DNA of 64,000 nt from Acidimicrobiia bacterium (GCA_027494115.1 JAOSJL010000001.1:558001-622000); one strand, 5' to 3'. Shown: positions 45,142-52,809, numbered from the stretch's first letter. Program-made: numbers and translations. Notes: a model not told the origin generated them from the sequence alone.

Positions 45142-45411
45142 TCAGGTGGTCGTGCGAGGCCGTGCCCGGCGCGCCAGCACCAGACCCACGGCAACCGCTC
45201 CGACGCCGAACAGCACGAGAACGAGGACGTCGCCACCGGTGAACGGAAGCTCCCCGTCTCGTTCGACCTGCGCGCCCGCCACTTGGGTCTGTGTATCGGC
45301 CGCCACCGCAGGAGGCTCGGCCGCTTCCACCTGTACGCCCGCGACGTCGGAATCGGCGAACGGGTACTCACCGGGGGCAACTGGCACCCCGGAGTGAACG
45401 AGCCCTAACAT
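45142..45411 (-). CDS. Small protein with LPFTG sorting signal
   Basis: 89 aa ending in a clear sortase signal: LPFTG at about residue 56, hydrophobic stretch GDVLVLVLFGVGAVAVGLVL and a basic tail RRARPR. The N-terminal half (Val/Ala/Glu/Gln-rich) has no recognisable signal peptide, so this may be the C-terminal remnant of a longer wall-anchored protein. Its ATG shares the CATG palindrome with the start of the divergent XRE gene, so at least one of the two starts may be wrong. Confidence 0.5.
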   Translation of the reverse strand: MLGLVHSGVPVAPGEYPFADSDVAGVQVEAAEPPAVAADTQTQVAGAQVERDGELPFTGGDVLVLVLFGVGAVAVGLVLARRARPRTTT

Positions 45412-45877
45412 GCCCGGAAGGCCTGCGAACGGCTCAGTTTCCCCACACTGCGTCTATCCCGCCTACGCGGGAAAGGAATCATGGCCCCCTCACACCCACC
45501 CCCTGCAGCTCGGGGAACTGCTTCGGCGCGAGCGCAAGCGCCAGGGCTGGAAGCAGGCCGATCTCGCCCGTGTAGTGGGCGTCTCGCAACAGACAGTCGC
45601 CAAATGGGAGTCGGGTCAGCGGCCCCATTCCCGGCACCTCAGCCGCCTCGCCGAGGTCCTCGACCAATCCGAGCCCGAGGTGGTGGTGCTCGCCCACCTG
45701 GGCCATCTCGACGGTGCACGGACGAACCACGACGGTGCACGGGAGCCCAAGGCCGGCGCGGCGCCGGGGATCGACGAACGGCTCGCCGCTCTCGAGGCGC
45801 ACGTGCGTGAACTCGACCGCAAGTGCGACCTGATCCTGGGTCTGCTCGAGCGGGACGACGGCGGGTCCGCTCTCTGA
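45410..45877 (+). CDS. XRE-family DNA-binding protein
   Basis: 155 aa. Helix-turn-helix LGELLRRERKRQGWKQADLA, RVVGVSQQTVAKWESGQRPH spans about residues 33-70. The C-terminal third contains a probable coiled coil (ERLAALEAHVRELDRKCDLI). The first about 30 residues are not HTH-like, but no other start codon is available in frame. It ends just before tRNA-Tyr, which is on the opposite strand. Target unknown. Confidence 0.75.
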   Translation: MPGRPANGSVSPHCVYPAYAGKESWPPHTHPLQLGELLRRERKRQGWKQADLARVVGVSQQTVAKWESGQRPHSRHLSRLAEVLDQSEPEVVVLAHLGHLDGARTNHDGAREPKAGAAPGIDERLAALEAHVRELDRKCDLILGLLERDDGGSAL

Positions 45878-45889
45878 GCGAGACAATCG

Positions 45890-45972
45890 TGGGCCGGGTT
45901 GGATTCGAACCAACGTAGCGTTGCCGCAACGGGTTTACAGCCCGTCCCCTTTGGCCACTCGGGTACCGACCC
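45890..45972 (-). tRNA. tRNA-Tyr (anticodon GTA)
   Basis: Class II tRNA with acceptor GGGTCGG/CCGGCCC, anticodon loop CTGTAAA (GTA) on stem ACGGG/CCCGT, a long variable arm (TGCGGCAACGCTAC region) and T-arm GTTGG-TTCGAAT-CCAAC. CCA is not encoded. It is divergent from yajQ. Confidence 0.95.
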
Positions 45973-46029
45973 TGAGCGGCGTACGATACCAGCGGCTGTT
46001 TCCGGCACAGACTTGTGGGGGCGAATCAG

Positions 46030-46524
46030 ATGGCGAGTTTCGACGTGGTGTCCGAGGTCGACATGGCCGAGGTGAGAAACGCTGTGGACCAGGCGAGTCG
46101 CGAGGTCTCCACCCGTTTCGACTTCAAGAACACCAACACGTTGCTCGAACTGAACGACAAGGACCGCACGATCGAGCTGAACTCCGCCACCGAGGACCGC
46201 CTCAAGGCGGCGCGCCAGGTCCTCGAGGAGAAGCTCGTGAAGCGCAAGGTGTCGCTGAAGGCCGTGAGCTACGGCACCGTGGAGGAAGCCGCCAAGGGAA
46301 CCGCCCGACAGGTCGCGACGCTCAACGTCGGGATCGACCAGCCCAAGGGCAAGGAGATCGGCAAGCACATCAAGGCCATGGGCCTGAAGGGTGTGCAGCA
46401 CCAGATCCAGGGCGACCAGCTCCGGGTCACGGGCAAGAAGCGCGACGCCCTCCAGGAGGTCATCGCGGAGCTGAAGAAGTCCGACTTCGGCATCCCCCTC
46501 CAGTTCGTGAACTTCCGGGACTAG
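46030..46524 (+). CDS. yajQ: YajQ-family cyclic-di-GMP/nucleotide-binding protein
   Basis: 164 aa from ATG 46030 (MASFDVVSEVDMAEVRNAVD). The two ferredoxin-like halves are evident: REVSTRFDFKNTNTLLELND and GLKGVQHQIQGDQLRVTGKK, ending KKSDFGIPLQFVNFRD. Family members bind nucleotides or c-di-GMP in some proteobacteria; the role in actinobacteria is not known. GGGGGCGA upstream serves as RBS. Confidence 0.95.
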   Translation: MASFDVVSEVDMAEVRNAVDQASREVSTRFDFKNTNTLLELNDKDRTIELNSATEDRLKAARQVLEEKLVKRKVSLKAVSYGTVEEAAKGTARQVATLNVGIDQPKGKEIGKHIKAMGLKGVQHQIQGDQLRVTGKKRDALQEVIAELKKSDFGIPLQFVNFRD

Positions 46525-46605
46525 ATTCCGCTTCCGTGACCACCGCCGTGCTTCATCGTGGCGTCGGCGCCGGCGTCGGCGCCACCACCTGACACGGCCG
46601 GGACC

Positions 46606-47802
46606 ATGAACCTCACCGGCGGGGACCGCCCACTCGGACTCGCACCCGCGTCGGTGCGCGACTACCGGGAGCTGGCGCGTCGGCGACTACCCCGCCAGCT
46701 CTTCGACTACATCGAGGGTGGTGCCTACGAGGAGACGACGATGGGCGCCAACCTCGACGATCTCTCCCGGATCCGCCTCCGCCAGCGCGTCCTGCGCGAC
46801 GTGTCGGTACGGAATCTGGGGACGACGGTGCTGGGCGAGGAGCTCTCGCTCCCCGTCGTGCTGGCGCCCGTCGGCCTCGCCGGCATGTTCGCCCGGCGCG
46901 CGGAGGTTCAGGCCGCCCGTGCGGCCGCCGACGCGGGTGTCGCCTTCTGCGAGTCGACGGTGTCGATCTGTTCGATCGAGGAGGTCGCCGCCGCCACGGA
47001 CCGGCCCGTCTGGTACCAGCTGTACGTGATGCGCGACCGCACCTACGCCGAGGACCTCATGGCGCGGGCACAGGCGGCGGGCTGCCGGGTTCTCGTGCTC
47101 ACCGTCGACCTGGCGGTCGTGGGTGCCCGCTACCGCGACGTCCGCAACGGCGTGATCGGCCCCCTTTCCACGGCCCGGAAGCTGGTGCGGGGCCTCGACT
47201 TCGCGCGCCACCCGGCGTGGCTGCGCGACGTCGCGCTCGGCGGCAAACCGCTCACGTTCGGCAACCTCGAGAAGGCCGTACCCGACGCCTCGACACCCGA
47301 CGAGTTCAAGTCGTGGGTCGACAGCCAGTTCGATCCCGGCGTGACCTGGGACGACCTCGCCTGGGTGCGTGAGCACTGGTCGGGACCGGTGGTGCTGAAG
47401 GGGATCCTCGATCCTGACGACGCTCGTGAGGCGGTGGAGCACGGGGCGGACGCGATCATCGTCTCGAACCACGGTGGCCGTCAGCTCGACGACGTGCCGT
47501 CGACCATCACGGCACTCCCGCCGATCGTCGACGCCGTCGGCGACGCAGCAGAGGTGCTCGTCGACGGGGGCATCCGCAGCGGCCTCGACGTCGTGAAGGC
47601 GCTCGCCCTCGGCGCGCGGGCGTGCCTCGTCGGGCGCCCGTGGGCGTACTCCGTCGCCGCCCGTGGGGAGAAGGGTGTCGCCCACGTGCTGCGGATCCTG
47701 CGCGACGAGATGGAGGTGGCGCTCGGCCTCACCGGCATCACCGACGTCGGCGACCTGGACGGGTCCGCTCTCGTCACGGCACCGGGCGGGGAAACCGCCT
47801 GA
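46606..47802 (+). CDS. FMN-dependent alpha-hydroxy-acid (L-lactate type) dehydrogenase
   Basis: 398 aa from ATG 46606; a GTG at 46558 would add 16 residues. TIM-barrel signatures: LPRQLFDYIEGGAYEETT, LPVVLAPVGLAGMFARRAEV, WYQLYVMRDR, the lysine in VVLKGILDPDDA, and the active-site stretch IIVSNHGGRQLDDVPSTI with catalytic His, followed by DGGIRSGLDVVKALALGARA. It oxidises an alpha-hydroxy acid to the keto acid; lactate is likely but glycolate-type substrates cannot be excluded. No partner genes are adjacent. Confidence 0.9.
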   Translation: MNLTGGDRPLGLAPASVRDYRELARRRLPRQLFDYIEGGAYEETTMGANLDDLSRIRLRQRVLRDVSVRNLGTTVLGEELSLPVVLAPVGLAGMFARRAEVQAARAAADAGVAFCESTVSICSIEEVAAATDRPVWYQLYVMRDRTYAEDLMARAQAAGCRVLVLTVDLAVVGARYRDVRNGVIGPLSTARKLVRGLDFARHPAWLRDVALGGKPLTFGNLEKAVPDASTPDEFKSWVDSQFDPGVTWDDLAWVREHWSGPVVLKGILDPDDAREAVEHGADAIIVSNHGGRQLDDVPSTITALPPIVDAVGDAAEVLVDGGIRSGLDVVKALALGARACLVGRPWAYSVAARGEKGVAHVLRILRDEMEVALGLTGITDVGDLDGSALVTAPGGETA

Positions 47803-47825
47803 GCGAACAGCACCCGGGTAGCTCG

Positions 47826-47843
47826 CTTATCAGTTATGATAAG
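47826..47843 (+). promoter_or_regulatory. Palindromic operator overlapping the -10 of a toxin-antitoxin-like pair
   Basis: CTTATCA-GTTA-TGATAAG is a perfect 7-bp inverted repeat (8 bp counting the flanking G and C). A TATGAT -10 element (47835-47840) lies inside it, and the ATG of the nucleotidyltransferase gene follows 7 bases later. A transcript from here would be nearly leaderless. Autorepression by the HTH protein of the pair is an inference. Confidence 0.75.
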
Positions 47844-47846
47844 CAC

Positions 47847-48536
47847 ATGACGGCGGTCAGCGCCGCCCTCCAGCGGGTTCTCACCTCGGCGGCCCGTCTC
47901 CAGGAGGTCGTTCCCGACGCCGTGCTCGTCGGCGACTCGGCGGCGGCCCTCCACGCCGGCCACCGGGACTCACTCGACCACGACCACGTGCTCGCCGACC
48001 TCGTCGACCGCTACGACGCCGTGCTCGAAGCCGTCGAGGCGACCGAGGGATGGGCGACGTCGGTGCGCGCGTCGCGTCCACCGTTCACGATCATGGGGAA
48101 CCTCGGTGGCGTGGAAGCGGGGCTCCGCCAGATGCGTCGCACGCGGCCACTCGAAACCTGCACGATCGAGGTGGGTGACAGCGCAACGGTTGTCGCACCC
48201 ACAGCGCCCGAGGCGCTGCGGGTCAAGGCGTACCTCGTCGTACAACGCAACGTCGTGCGCGACTACCTCGACGTCGTGGCGCTGGCGGATCACCTCGGTG
48301 AAGACGCTGCCGTCGAGGCCCTCTCCGACATCGACGCCTACTACGCGGATCGGTCCGGGGAGCCGGCGTCGGTTCTCACGTCCCTCGTGGCCGCGCTCGC
48401 AGATCCGCAACCACACGACAGCGACGTGATCGACGAGCTACCCCGGTACAAGGGCCTCGACGAACGCTGGCACCGCTGGGACGACGTGGTGGACGCGTGT
48501 CGTGCACTGGCGCTGCGCCTCGGTGGAGCGGTCTGA
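47847..48536 (+). CDS. Nucleotidyltransferase-fold protein, AbiEii-like (putative toxin)
   Basis: 229 aa. The N-terminal motif VLVGDSAAALHAGHRDSLDH followed by DHV matches the polymerase-beta-like nucleotidyltransferase pattern (Gly-Ser/Gly loop, then Asp-x-Asp). KAYLVVQRNVVRDYLDVVAL is the conserved Lys/Arg-Asp helix seen in AbiEii-type proteins. It overlaps the next gene, encoding an HTH protein, in TGATG. The pair with palindromic operator looks like a toxin-antitoxin module. Which partner is toxic, and its target, cannot be read from sequence. Confidence 0.75.
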   Translation: MTAVSAALQRVLTSAARLQEVVPDAVLVGDSAAALHAGHRDSLDHDHVLADLVDRYDAVLEAVEATEGWATSVRASRPPFTIMGNLGGVEAGLRQMRRTRPLETCTIEVGDSATVVAPTAPEALRVKAYLVVQRNVVRDYLDVVALADHLGEDAAVEALSDIDAYYADRSGEPASVLTSLVAALADPQPHDSDVIDELPRYKGLDERWHRWDDVVDACRALALRLGGAV

Positions 48537-48964
48537 TGGCGCTGCAGTTCCGCAACGTCGACGTGTCACCGGGCGACGAGGTGAGCACGTGGCCCTACGA
48601 AGCACTCGTCACGGTGATCGACCGCGGGCTCGTCCCCGACTGGCAGCCGGTTCTCGCCGAGATACGCCGATCGCCGTGGGGCCCGGTGGCGCGTCGCGTC
48701 GAGCGATACCTCTCCTACCGTGACCCCGACGGCGTCGGAACGTTCTTTGCGCTCGCGATCGACCGCGCCCGAGCCGACGTCGACAGTGCCGCCCGTGCCG
48801 AGGTCGCAGCGCGGGTGCGCGCCGCTGTCGAACGATCGGGGCTCACGAACGCGCAGTTCGCGGCCCTCATCGGCACGAGCGCGTCTCGGCTCAGCACGTA
48901 TCTGAGCGGGAAGGTCACCCCATCGGCCTCGATGCTCGTGCGCATCGAGACGACCGGCACCTGA
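48536..48964 (+). CDS. HTH (XRE) protein, putative antitoxin of the NTase pair
   Basis: 142 aa from the ATG at 48536 that overlaps the upstream stop. The N-terminal part (EVSTWPYEALVTVIDRGLVP, DWQPVLAEIRRSPWGPVARR) is a separate domain. The C-terminal part is an HTH, RSGLTNAQFAALIGTSASRL and STYLSGKVTPSASMLVRIE. The C-terminus IETTGT and stop lie inside a 62-bp repeat also found at 50.7 kb (where the encoded tail is IEQTGT). The natural end of the protein may thus have been replaced. Confidence 0.8.
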   Translation: MALQFRNVDVSPGDEVSTWPYEALVTVIDRGLVPDWQPVLAEIRRSPWGPVARRVERYLSYRDPDGVGTFFALAIDRARADVDSAARAEVAARVRAAVERSGLTNAQFAALIGTSASRLSTYLSGKVTPSASMLVRIETTGT

Positions 48965-49002
48965 GGAACGCTCGGCGACGGTTCCGCGGAACCGCCTGAC
49001 CA
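48941..49002. repeat. 62-bp direct repeat, left copy, containing 16-bp palindrome
   Basis: 59 of 62 bases match 50726-50787 in the same orientation. It includes the palindrome CGGTTCCGCGGAACCG at 48979-48994. It covers the stop codon of the HTH gene. The two copies enclose the AbiE module. Confidence 0.9.
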
Positions 49003-49061
49003 GGATGATGCCGACCCACAGCAGCGCTGCGACCTGCGGGCCGTTCAGCATCGCCAATGAT

Positions 49062-49838
49062 TCAGGCGTGTTCGAGGATCATGTTGCCGACGAGTTCCGC
49101 TGCAACGTCGATGTCGTAGCCCTCGGGCACCTCGCGCAGGAGCGGAAGTAGATCGGCACGAAAGGCGGCGTTCGTGAGGTGCTCGTCGAGGCCTTCTCGC
49201 GCGCGCTCGGCCGTGTAGCCGTCAGGTCGGTACGGGTTGAAGCACGCGATGATCTCGCCGGGGTCGAGACCGAGGACGGTCAGCGCGAGCCAGAGGTCGA
49301 ACAGATCCCGTCCCTTCCTCCGCCGGAACAGCGCGCGCAGCTTCGTGGCCACGAGCTCTTCGGGTTGGAAGGTGAGCACGTCGGCCTCGCCACTCCACCA
49401 CGGTGATTCGACCGCGAAGGGCACGGTACGGTGCGGTCGCGCCGGAGACGTCTCGTAGGTGTTGACCTCGATCTTGACGCGCATTCGACCCGCGCCCGAC
49501 TCGAGCGATCCCCGGAGGCGCGCCTTCGGGAAGGTGCTGACGTCGGTGTTCACGTCCATGCTGAGGCGAGCGGCGATCTCGCGGATGGCGTCGAGGAGGT
49601 CGCCGATCGGTCCGTGAGATGCGCGGACGTAGTCCAGATCCTCGCTGTAGCGCAGCGGCGCGGGCATGACGAGCTTGTGCAGGCATGTGCCACCGCGGAA
49701 CACCAGCTCGTCACCCAGCAGGGGGTGGTTCGCGATCTCGACGATGAGTCGAGACAGCACGAGATCCTGTTCGACCTGGTCGTTGCTGGGCCAGGGCGCG
49801 ACACGACTCCACGCGGTGATGTAGGCGGCGGGAATCAC
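49062..49838 (-). CDS. abiEii: AbiEii-family nucleotidyltransferase toxin
   Basis: 258 aa from GTG 49838, which overlaps the abiEi stop (GTGA). N-terminus IPAAYITAWS and WPSNDQVEQDLVLSRLIVEI are typical. The catalytic FRGGTCLHKLVMPAPLRYSE and DLDYVR supply the GG loop and Asp-x-Asp. FQPEELVATKLRALFRRRKG and RDLFDLWLAL form the second conserved block. Known AbiEii members act as toxins in type IV toxin-antitoxin/abortive-infection pairs; the family transfers nucleotides to RNA targets such as tRNA. Confidence 0.92.
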   Translation of the reverse strand: MIPAAYITAWSRVAPWPSNDQVEQDLVLSRLIVEIANHPLLGDELVFRGGTCLHKLVMPAPLRYSEDLDYVRASHGPIGDLLDAIREIAARLSMDVNTDVSTFPKARLRGSLESGAGRMRVKIEVNTYETSPARPHRTVPFAVESPWWSGEADVLTFQPEELVATKLRALFRRRKGRDLFDLWLALTVLGLDPGEIIACFNPYRPDGYTAERAREGLDEHLTNAAFRADLLPLLREVPEGYDIDVAAELVGNMILEHA

Positions 49839-50635
49839 AGGTCTGGTTCGATTTCCGCGTTGAGCCGCAGGTTCCACCGTGGGTCGACATGACCGCGGCG
49901 AGGTCCACTCGGATCGAGTGGAGCCGGCTCGCGACCAACTTGCCGAGCGCGCTCATGAAACCCGTCGAGATGGAGCGCGCAATAGCGCTCGAGGACGTAG
50001 CCCAACCTCCGCGCCGACGCACTCGGATAGAAGGCGACCGCGACGAGCAGCTCGGACTCGGTCAAGGGGTGCTCCTCGTGCAGCTCGATCAGCACCGTAA
50101 CGACGTTGTCCAGTCCCCCGCTGTCGAGCGGGCGGCTCACCAGATCGAGCGCCGTCACCTCCGGCGTCGACACGCGCATCGTGCCCGTCGGCGTGTTGAC
50201 CGACATCGTCGCCAGCGACCGCACGTGCTGGTTGACGACAAACTGCATCCGGACGCGCCCGAACGCGCGGTCAGGCAGGTACTTGTCGACAACGACCTGG
50301 AACACCTGGGGGCGCTGATGCGCGGCGCCCAGGAGCTCCGCAGCCGAGAGCAGGCCCACGTAGTAGGCGCGACCGAGGTGGGCCGCCATCGCGTCGACGA
50401 ACCACGAGGCCGGCACCGCGCCCCACGACCGGTACTGCGCAGGGATGATCACGTAGAAGCCGCGCGCCGGGCTGAAGATCTCGCCCGCATCGGCGAGCCG
50501 CTTCAGCGCGCCGTGCACTCGATCGCGCGCAAGCCCCGTTCGGCGCGCCGCCTCGGCCGCGTCGAAGGTCGACACCCCCTCGGCGAGCAGCGCATCGGGG
50601 AGGCGGTCCGGCTTGATCCGGGATCCCACAGCCAT
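49835..50635 (-). CDS. abiEi: AbiEi-family antitoxin/transcriptional regulator
   Basis: 266 aa. N-terminal winged helix (STFDAAEAARRTGLARDRVH, GALKRLADAGEIFSPARGFY) and the AbiEi C-terminal domain (AHLGRAYYVGLLSAAELLGA, RVSTPEVTALDLVSRP). In characterised systems AbiEi represses its own promoter through inverted repeats and neutralises AbiEii. Both genes are minus strand and coupled. Confidence 0.92.
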   Translation of the reverse strand: MAVGSRIKPDRLPDALLAEGVSTFDAAEAARRTGLARDRVHGALKRLADAGEIFSPARGFYVIIPAQYRSWGAVPASWFVDAMAAHLGRAYYVGLLSAAELLGAAHQRPQVFQVVVDKYLPDRAFGRVRMQFVVNQHVRSLATMSVNTPTGTMRVSTPEVTALDLVSRPLDSGGLDNVVTVLIELHEEHPLTESELLVAVAFYPSASARRLGYVLERYCALHLDGFHERARQVGREPAPLDPSGPRRGHVDPRWNLRLNAEIEPDL

Positions 50636-50641
50636 GCAGCC

Positions 50642-50690
50642 ATCTTCACCGGCCTATGCCGAGATGTCAAGCAACTAGGTAAACTTATGA
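50642..50690 (-). promoter_or_regulatory. Probable abiE promoter/operator region
   Basis: On the minus strand a consensus TTGACA (50665-50670) precedes the abiEi ATG by about 30 bp; the -10 at 17 bp (GAAGAT) is weak. Immediately upstream is AT-rich sequence with GTTTACCTAGTTGC, which differs sharply in composition from the surroundings. Confidence 0.4.
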
Positions 50691-50725
50691 ATTCCAGTAG
50701 TGTGCCTAGATACGAGGCAGACCCG

Positions 50726-50787
50726 CGCATCGAGCAGACCGGCACCTGAGGAACGCACGGCGACGGTTCCGCGGAACCGCCTGACCA
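50726..50787. repeat. 62-bp direct repeat, right copy, containing 16-bp palindrome
   Basis: Second copy of 48941-49002 with three mismatches; palindrome at 50764-50779. Just upstream the plus strand reads PRYEADPRIEQTGT-stop, the same kind of tail as the HTH gene, suggesting this is a displaced gene end. Confidence 0.9.
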
Positions 50788-50841
50788 CCGAAGCCGAGCC
50801 CGGGACCGCGCCGACGTGAGTGTCACACCACCTCCCTAGAA

Positions 50842-50857
50842 TCGAACACATGTTCGA
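50842..50857 (+). promoter_or_regulatory. LexA/SOS box overlapping the start of the DUF222-HNH gene
   Basis: TCGAACACATGTTCGA is a perfect match to the actinobacterial SOS box TCGAAC-N4-GTTCGA. A TAGAAT -10 (50837-50842) abuts it, and the ATG (50850) lies within it, implying a leaderless transcript blocked by LexA. DUF222/13E12-type genes are known to carry such boxes. Confidence 0.85.
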
Positions 50858-51399
50858 TATCCGAGGCGCCGGGCACGAGTCGGGCGCGGCTGGGGAGGTC
50901 ACCGTGGCTGTATCAGAGGTTCCGACACGAGTGTCTGCGTCGGGGTTGTCGGATCCGGGTCTGGAGACGATGGAGCGGGCGGCGCGGATGCCTCTGGAGC
51001 GTCTCGAAGACGAAGTCACCCGCGGTTCGGCGGATCTCGCGAACATGTACGGGTCGGTCGCGCACTTCCGGCACTTCCGGTCATCCGGGCGGCGTTCGCC
51101 CGCGGTGAGCTGTCCTATTCCAAGGCACGGGCGCTCACCCGCGTTGCCTCGCCTGACACCGAAGGCCAGCTCGTCGAGCTCGGCCTGCAGGCCACAGCCT
51201 CCCAGTTGGACCGGATCCTCCGGGCACACAGGCGCGTGACGCGCGACCAAGCCGGTGAAGGCCATTCTCGGCGCGAGGTGCTGATGTATTCCGAGGCCGA
51301 GGATTCCGTGGTGATCCGCGCCCGGCTGTCTCGCGACGACGCCGCGTTGGTCATGGCCGCCCTCGACTCACTCGTCGCCGACGACGCTCCGGACGGGGA

Positions 51400-51415
51400 C
51401 GGTTCCGCGGAACCG
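51400..51415. repeat. 16-bp palindrome CGGTTCCGCGGAACCG, copy 3 (in coding sequence)
   Basis: Perfect palindrome identical to those at 48979, 50764 and 51979. Here it is read as part of GDGSAEPRC in the HNH protein. Confidence 0.9.
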
Positions 51416-51978
51416 CGTTGTCGCAGCCGAGCCGACGCTCTGGTCCTGCTCGCCGAAACCGCACTCGCGGATGGTGCCCGACCTGCCACCGGCGGCGAAC
51501 GCACCCAGGTCGTCGTCCACGTCGACGCCCACACTCTGCGCCACGACGACACCGACCCGGGCCGGCCTGACGGGTCGGTGGATCTCTCCCGTCGCTGCCA
51601 CCTCGAAAACGGCTCGGCCCTCTCGGCCGACACGGCCCGACGCCTGGCCTGCGACGCCTCGGTCGTCGAAGTGGCAACCGACGAGCGTGGCACACCGCTG
51701 TCGGTGGGCCGTCGCACCCGTAGCGTTCCGACCCATATCCGCCGGGCGCTGCAGAACCGCGACGGCGGATGCCGCTTCCCGGGCTGCACCCAGCGACGCT
51801 ACGTCGACGCGCACCACGTTCGGCACTGGTCGAACGGAGGCCCCACGAGCCTCGACAACCTCGTGCTGTTGTGCCGCCGTCACCATCGAGCGATCCACGA
51901 AGGCGGCTTCGTCCTACGACTCGTCGACGCTCACCGCGTGGAGGTCGACCGACCCGACGGCACTCCCATCCCCCACGA

Positions 51979-51994
51979 CGGTTCCGCGGAACCG
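51979..51994. repeat. 16-bp palindrome CGGTTCCGCGGAACCG, copy 4 (in coding sequence)
   Basis: Identical palindrome, read as HDGSAEPSG in the C-terminal tail of the HNH protein, in the same phase as copy 3. Confidence 0.9.
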
Positions 51995-52199
51995 TCCGGC
52001 TCGCCACCCGATCCCGACCGGATCATCGAGGCCAACCGCACACACGGCGTCACCCCCGGCGCCCGCACCGCCACCGCACGCGACGGCGGACGCCTCGACC
52101 TCGACCTCACCGCCATCTGCTACTTCCCGATCCTCGACCGCGCCCGGCGAGACCCGGACCCACCACCTGTTCGCTGAGCTCTCCCGGGAGGTGTTTCGC

Positions 52200-52685
52200 T
52201 CAGCCGGTGAAGGTGGGCTGCGCCGCCACGGGAGCGGGAGCCGCTGCCGGCTCGGGCTCGGGTTCCGGCGCGGCAGGGGGGACAGGTGGAGGCGGTGGTG
52301 CCGCCGTCACGGTGAAGGCCACCTCGAGCGGCGGTCCCGTGTCGTCGAGGCAGTCGGCCTGGATGATCGCCTCACCGGCCTGCGCCGAGTCCGGGACCGT
52401 GATCGATCCGGCGTAGTCGGTGGTTCCGCCCGGCACCGAGACCGTGACCGGGCCGGCGATCACCACGTCGTTCTGGAAGATGCGGATCTCCACGTCCTGG
52501 CTGGCCAAGGCGCAGGTTCCGGTCACCTTGACACTGGAACCGGCCGAGCCCTGGATCGGGTCGATCTCGATGGTCGGAAGGTCGGCCGCGCCCACGGGCA
52601 CGGCGAGCACCGCGACCAGGCCCACGGCCGCCAGCAGTGCCGCCGGCGCGTGACGTGGGTTCTTGGACCACCAGGATCGTGTCAC
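52200..52685 (-). CDS. Secreted protein ending in a PTFTG motif
   Basis: 161 aa from GTG 52685. The signal peptide ([20 protein letters not shown], about residues 14-33) is followed by an Ig-like beta domain (IEIDPIQGSAGSSVKVTGTC to VAFTVTAA) and a Pro/Ala/Glu linker. It stops right after AAQPTFTG, the place where an LPxTG-type signal would be followed by a membrane helix, which is absent. It is preceded by the same GTAAC-N6-GTAAC box as the giant gene. Function unknown. Confidence 0.8.
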   Translation of the reverse strand: MTRSWWSKNPRHAPAALLAAVGLVAVLAVPVGAADLPTIEIDPIQGSAGSSVKVTGTCALASQDVEIRIFQNDVVIAGPVTVSVPGGTTDYAGSITVPDSAQAGEAIIQADCLDDTGPPLEVAFTVTAAPPPPPVPPAAPEPEPEPAAAPAPVAAQPTFTG

Positions 52686-52768
52686 GAGTGACTCCTCTCG
52701 TCGTTGTTCTCGGGTGTCGGGGACCGGGTGGTTCTATCACGCACCGTCGCACAATTCGCATAGATCCG

Positions 52769-52784
52769 GTAACAGCTGAGTAAC
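52769..52784 (-). promoter_or_regulatory. GTAAC-N6-GTAAC direct repeat upstream of the PTFTG protein
   Basis: GTAAC at 52769-52773 and 52780-52784 on the plus strand, 84 bp before the GTG start. The surrounding 19-mer matches the box at 24713-24731 in 17 positions. Candidate site for an OmpR-type response regulator shared by both secreted-protein genes. The rest of 52686-52809 shows nothing else. Confidence 0.6.
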
Positions 52785-52809
52785 AGCGCAATCCGGCTCT
52801 CGGCGAGGT

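Larger units (their letters stand above)
50850..52177 (+). pseudogene. DUF222/13E12-type HNH endonuclease gene with internal deletion
   Basis: N-terminus MFDIRGAGHESGAAGEVTVA...MPLERLEDE is in one frame. FARGELSYSKARALTRVASP, then QATASQLDRILRAHRRVTRD and the rest follow in another. About 50-60 residues of DUF222 core expected between them are missing, and two tandem CACTTCCGG units mark the junction (near 51065-51085). The C-terminal HNH domain is complete: CRFPGCTQRRYVDAHHVRHW, SNGGPTSLDNLVLLCRRHHR. Two copies of the 16-bp palindrome are inside the coding sequence and translate as DGSAEP. Confidence 0.8.
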
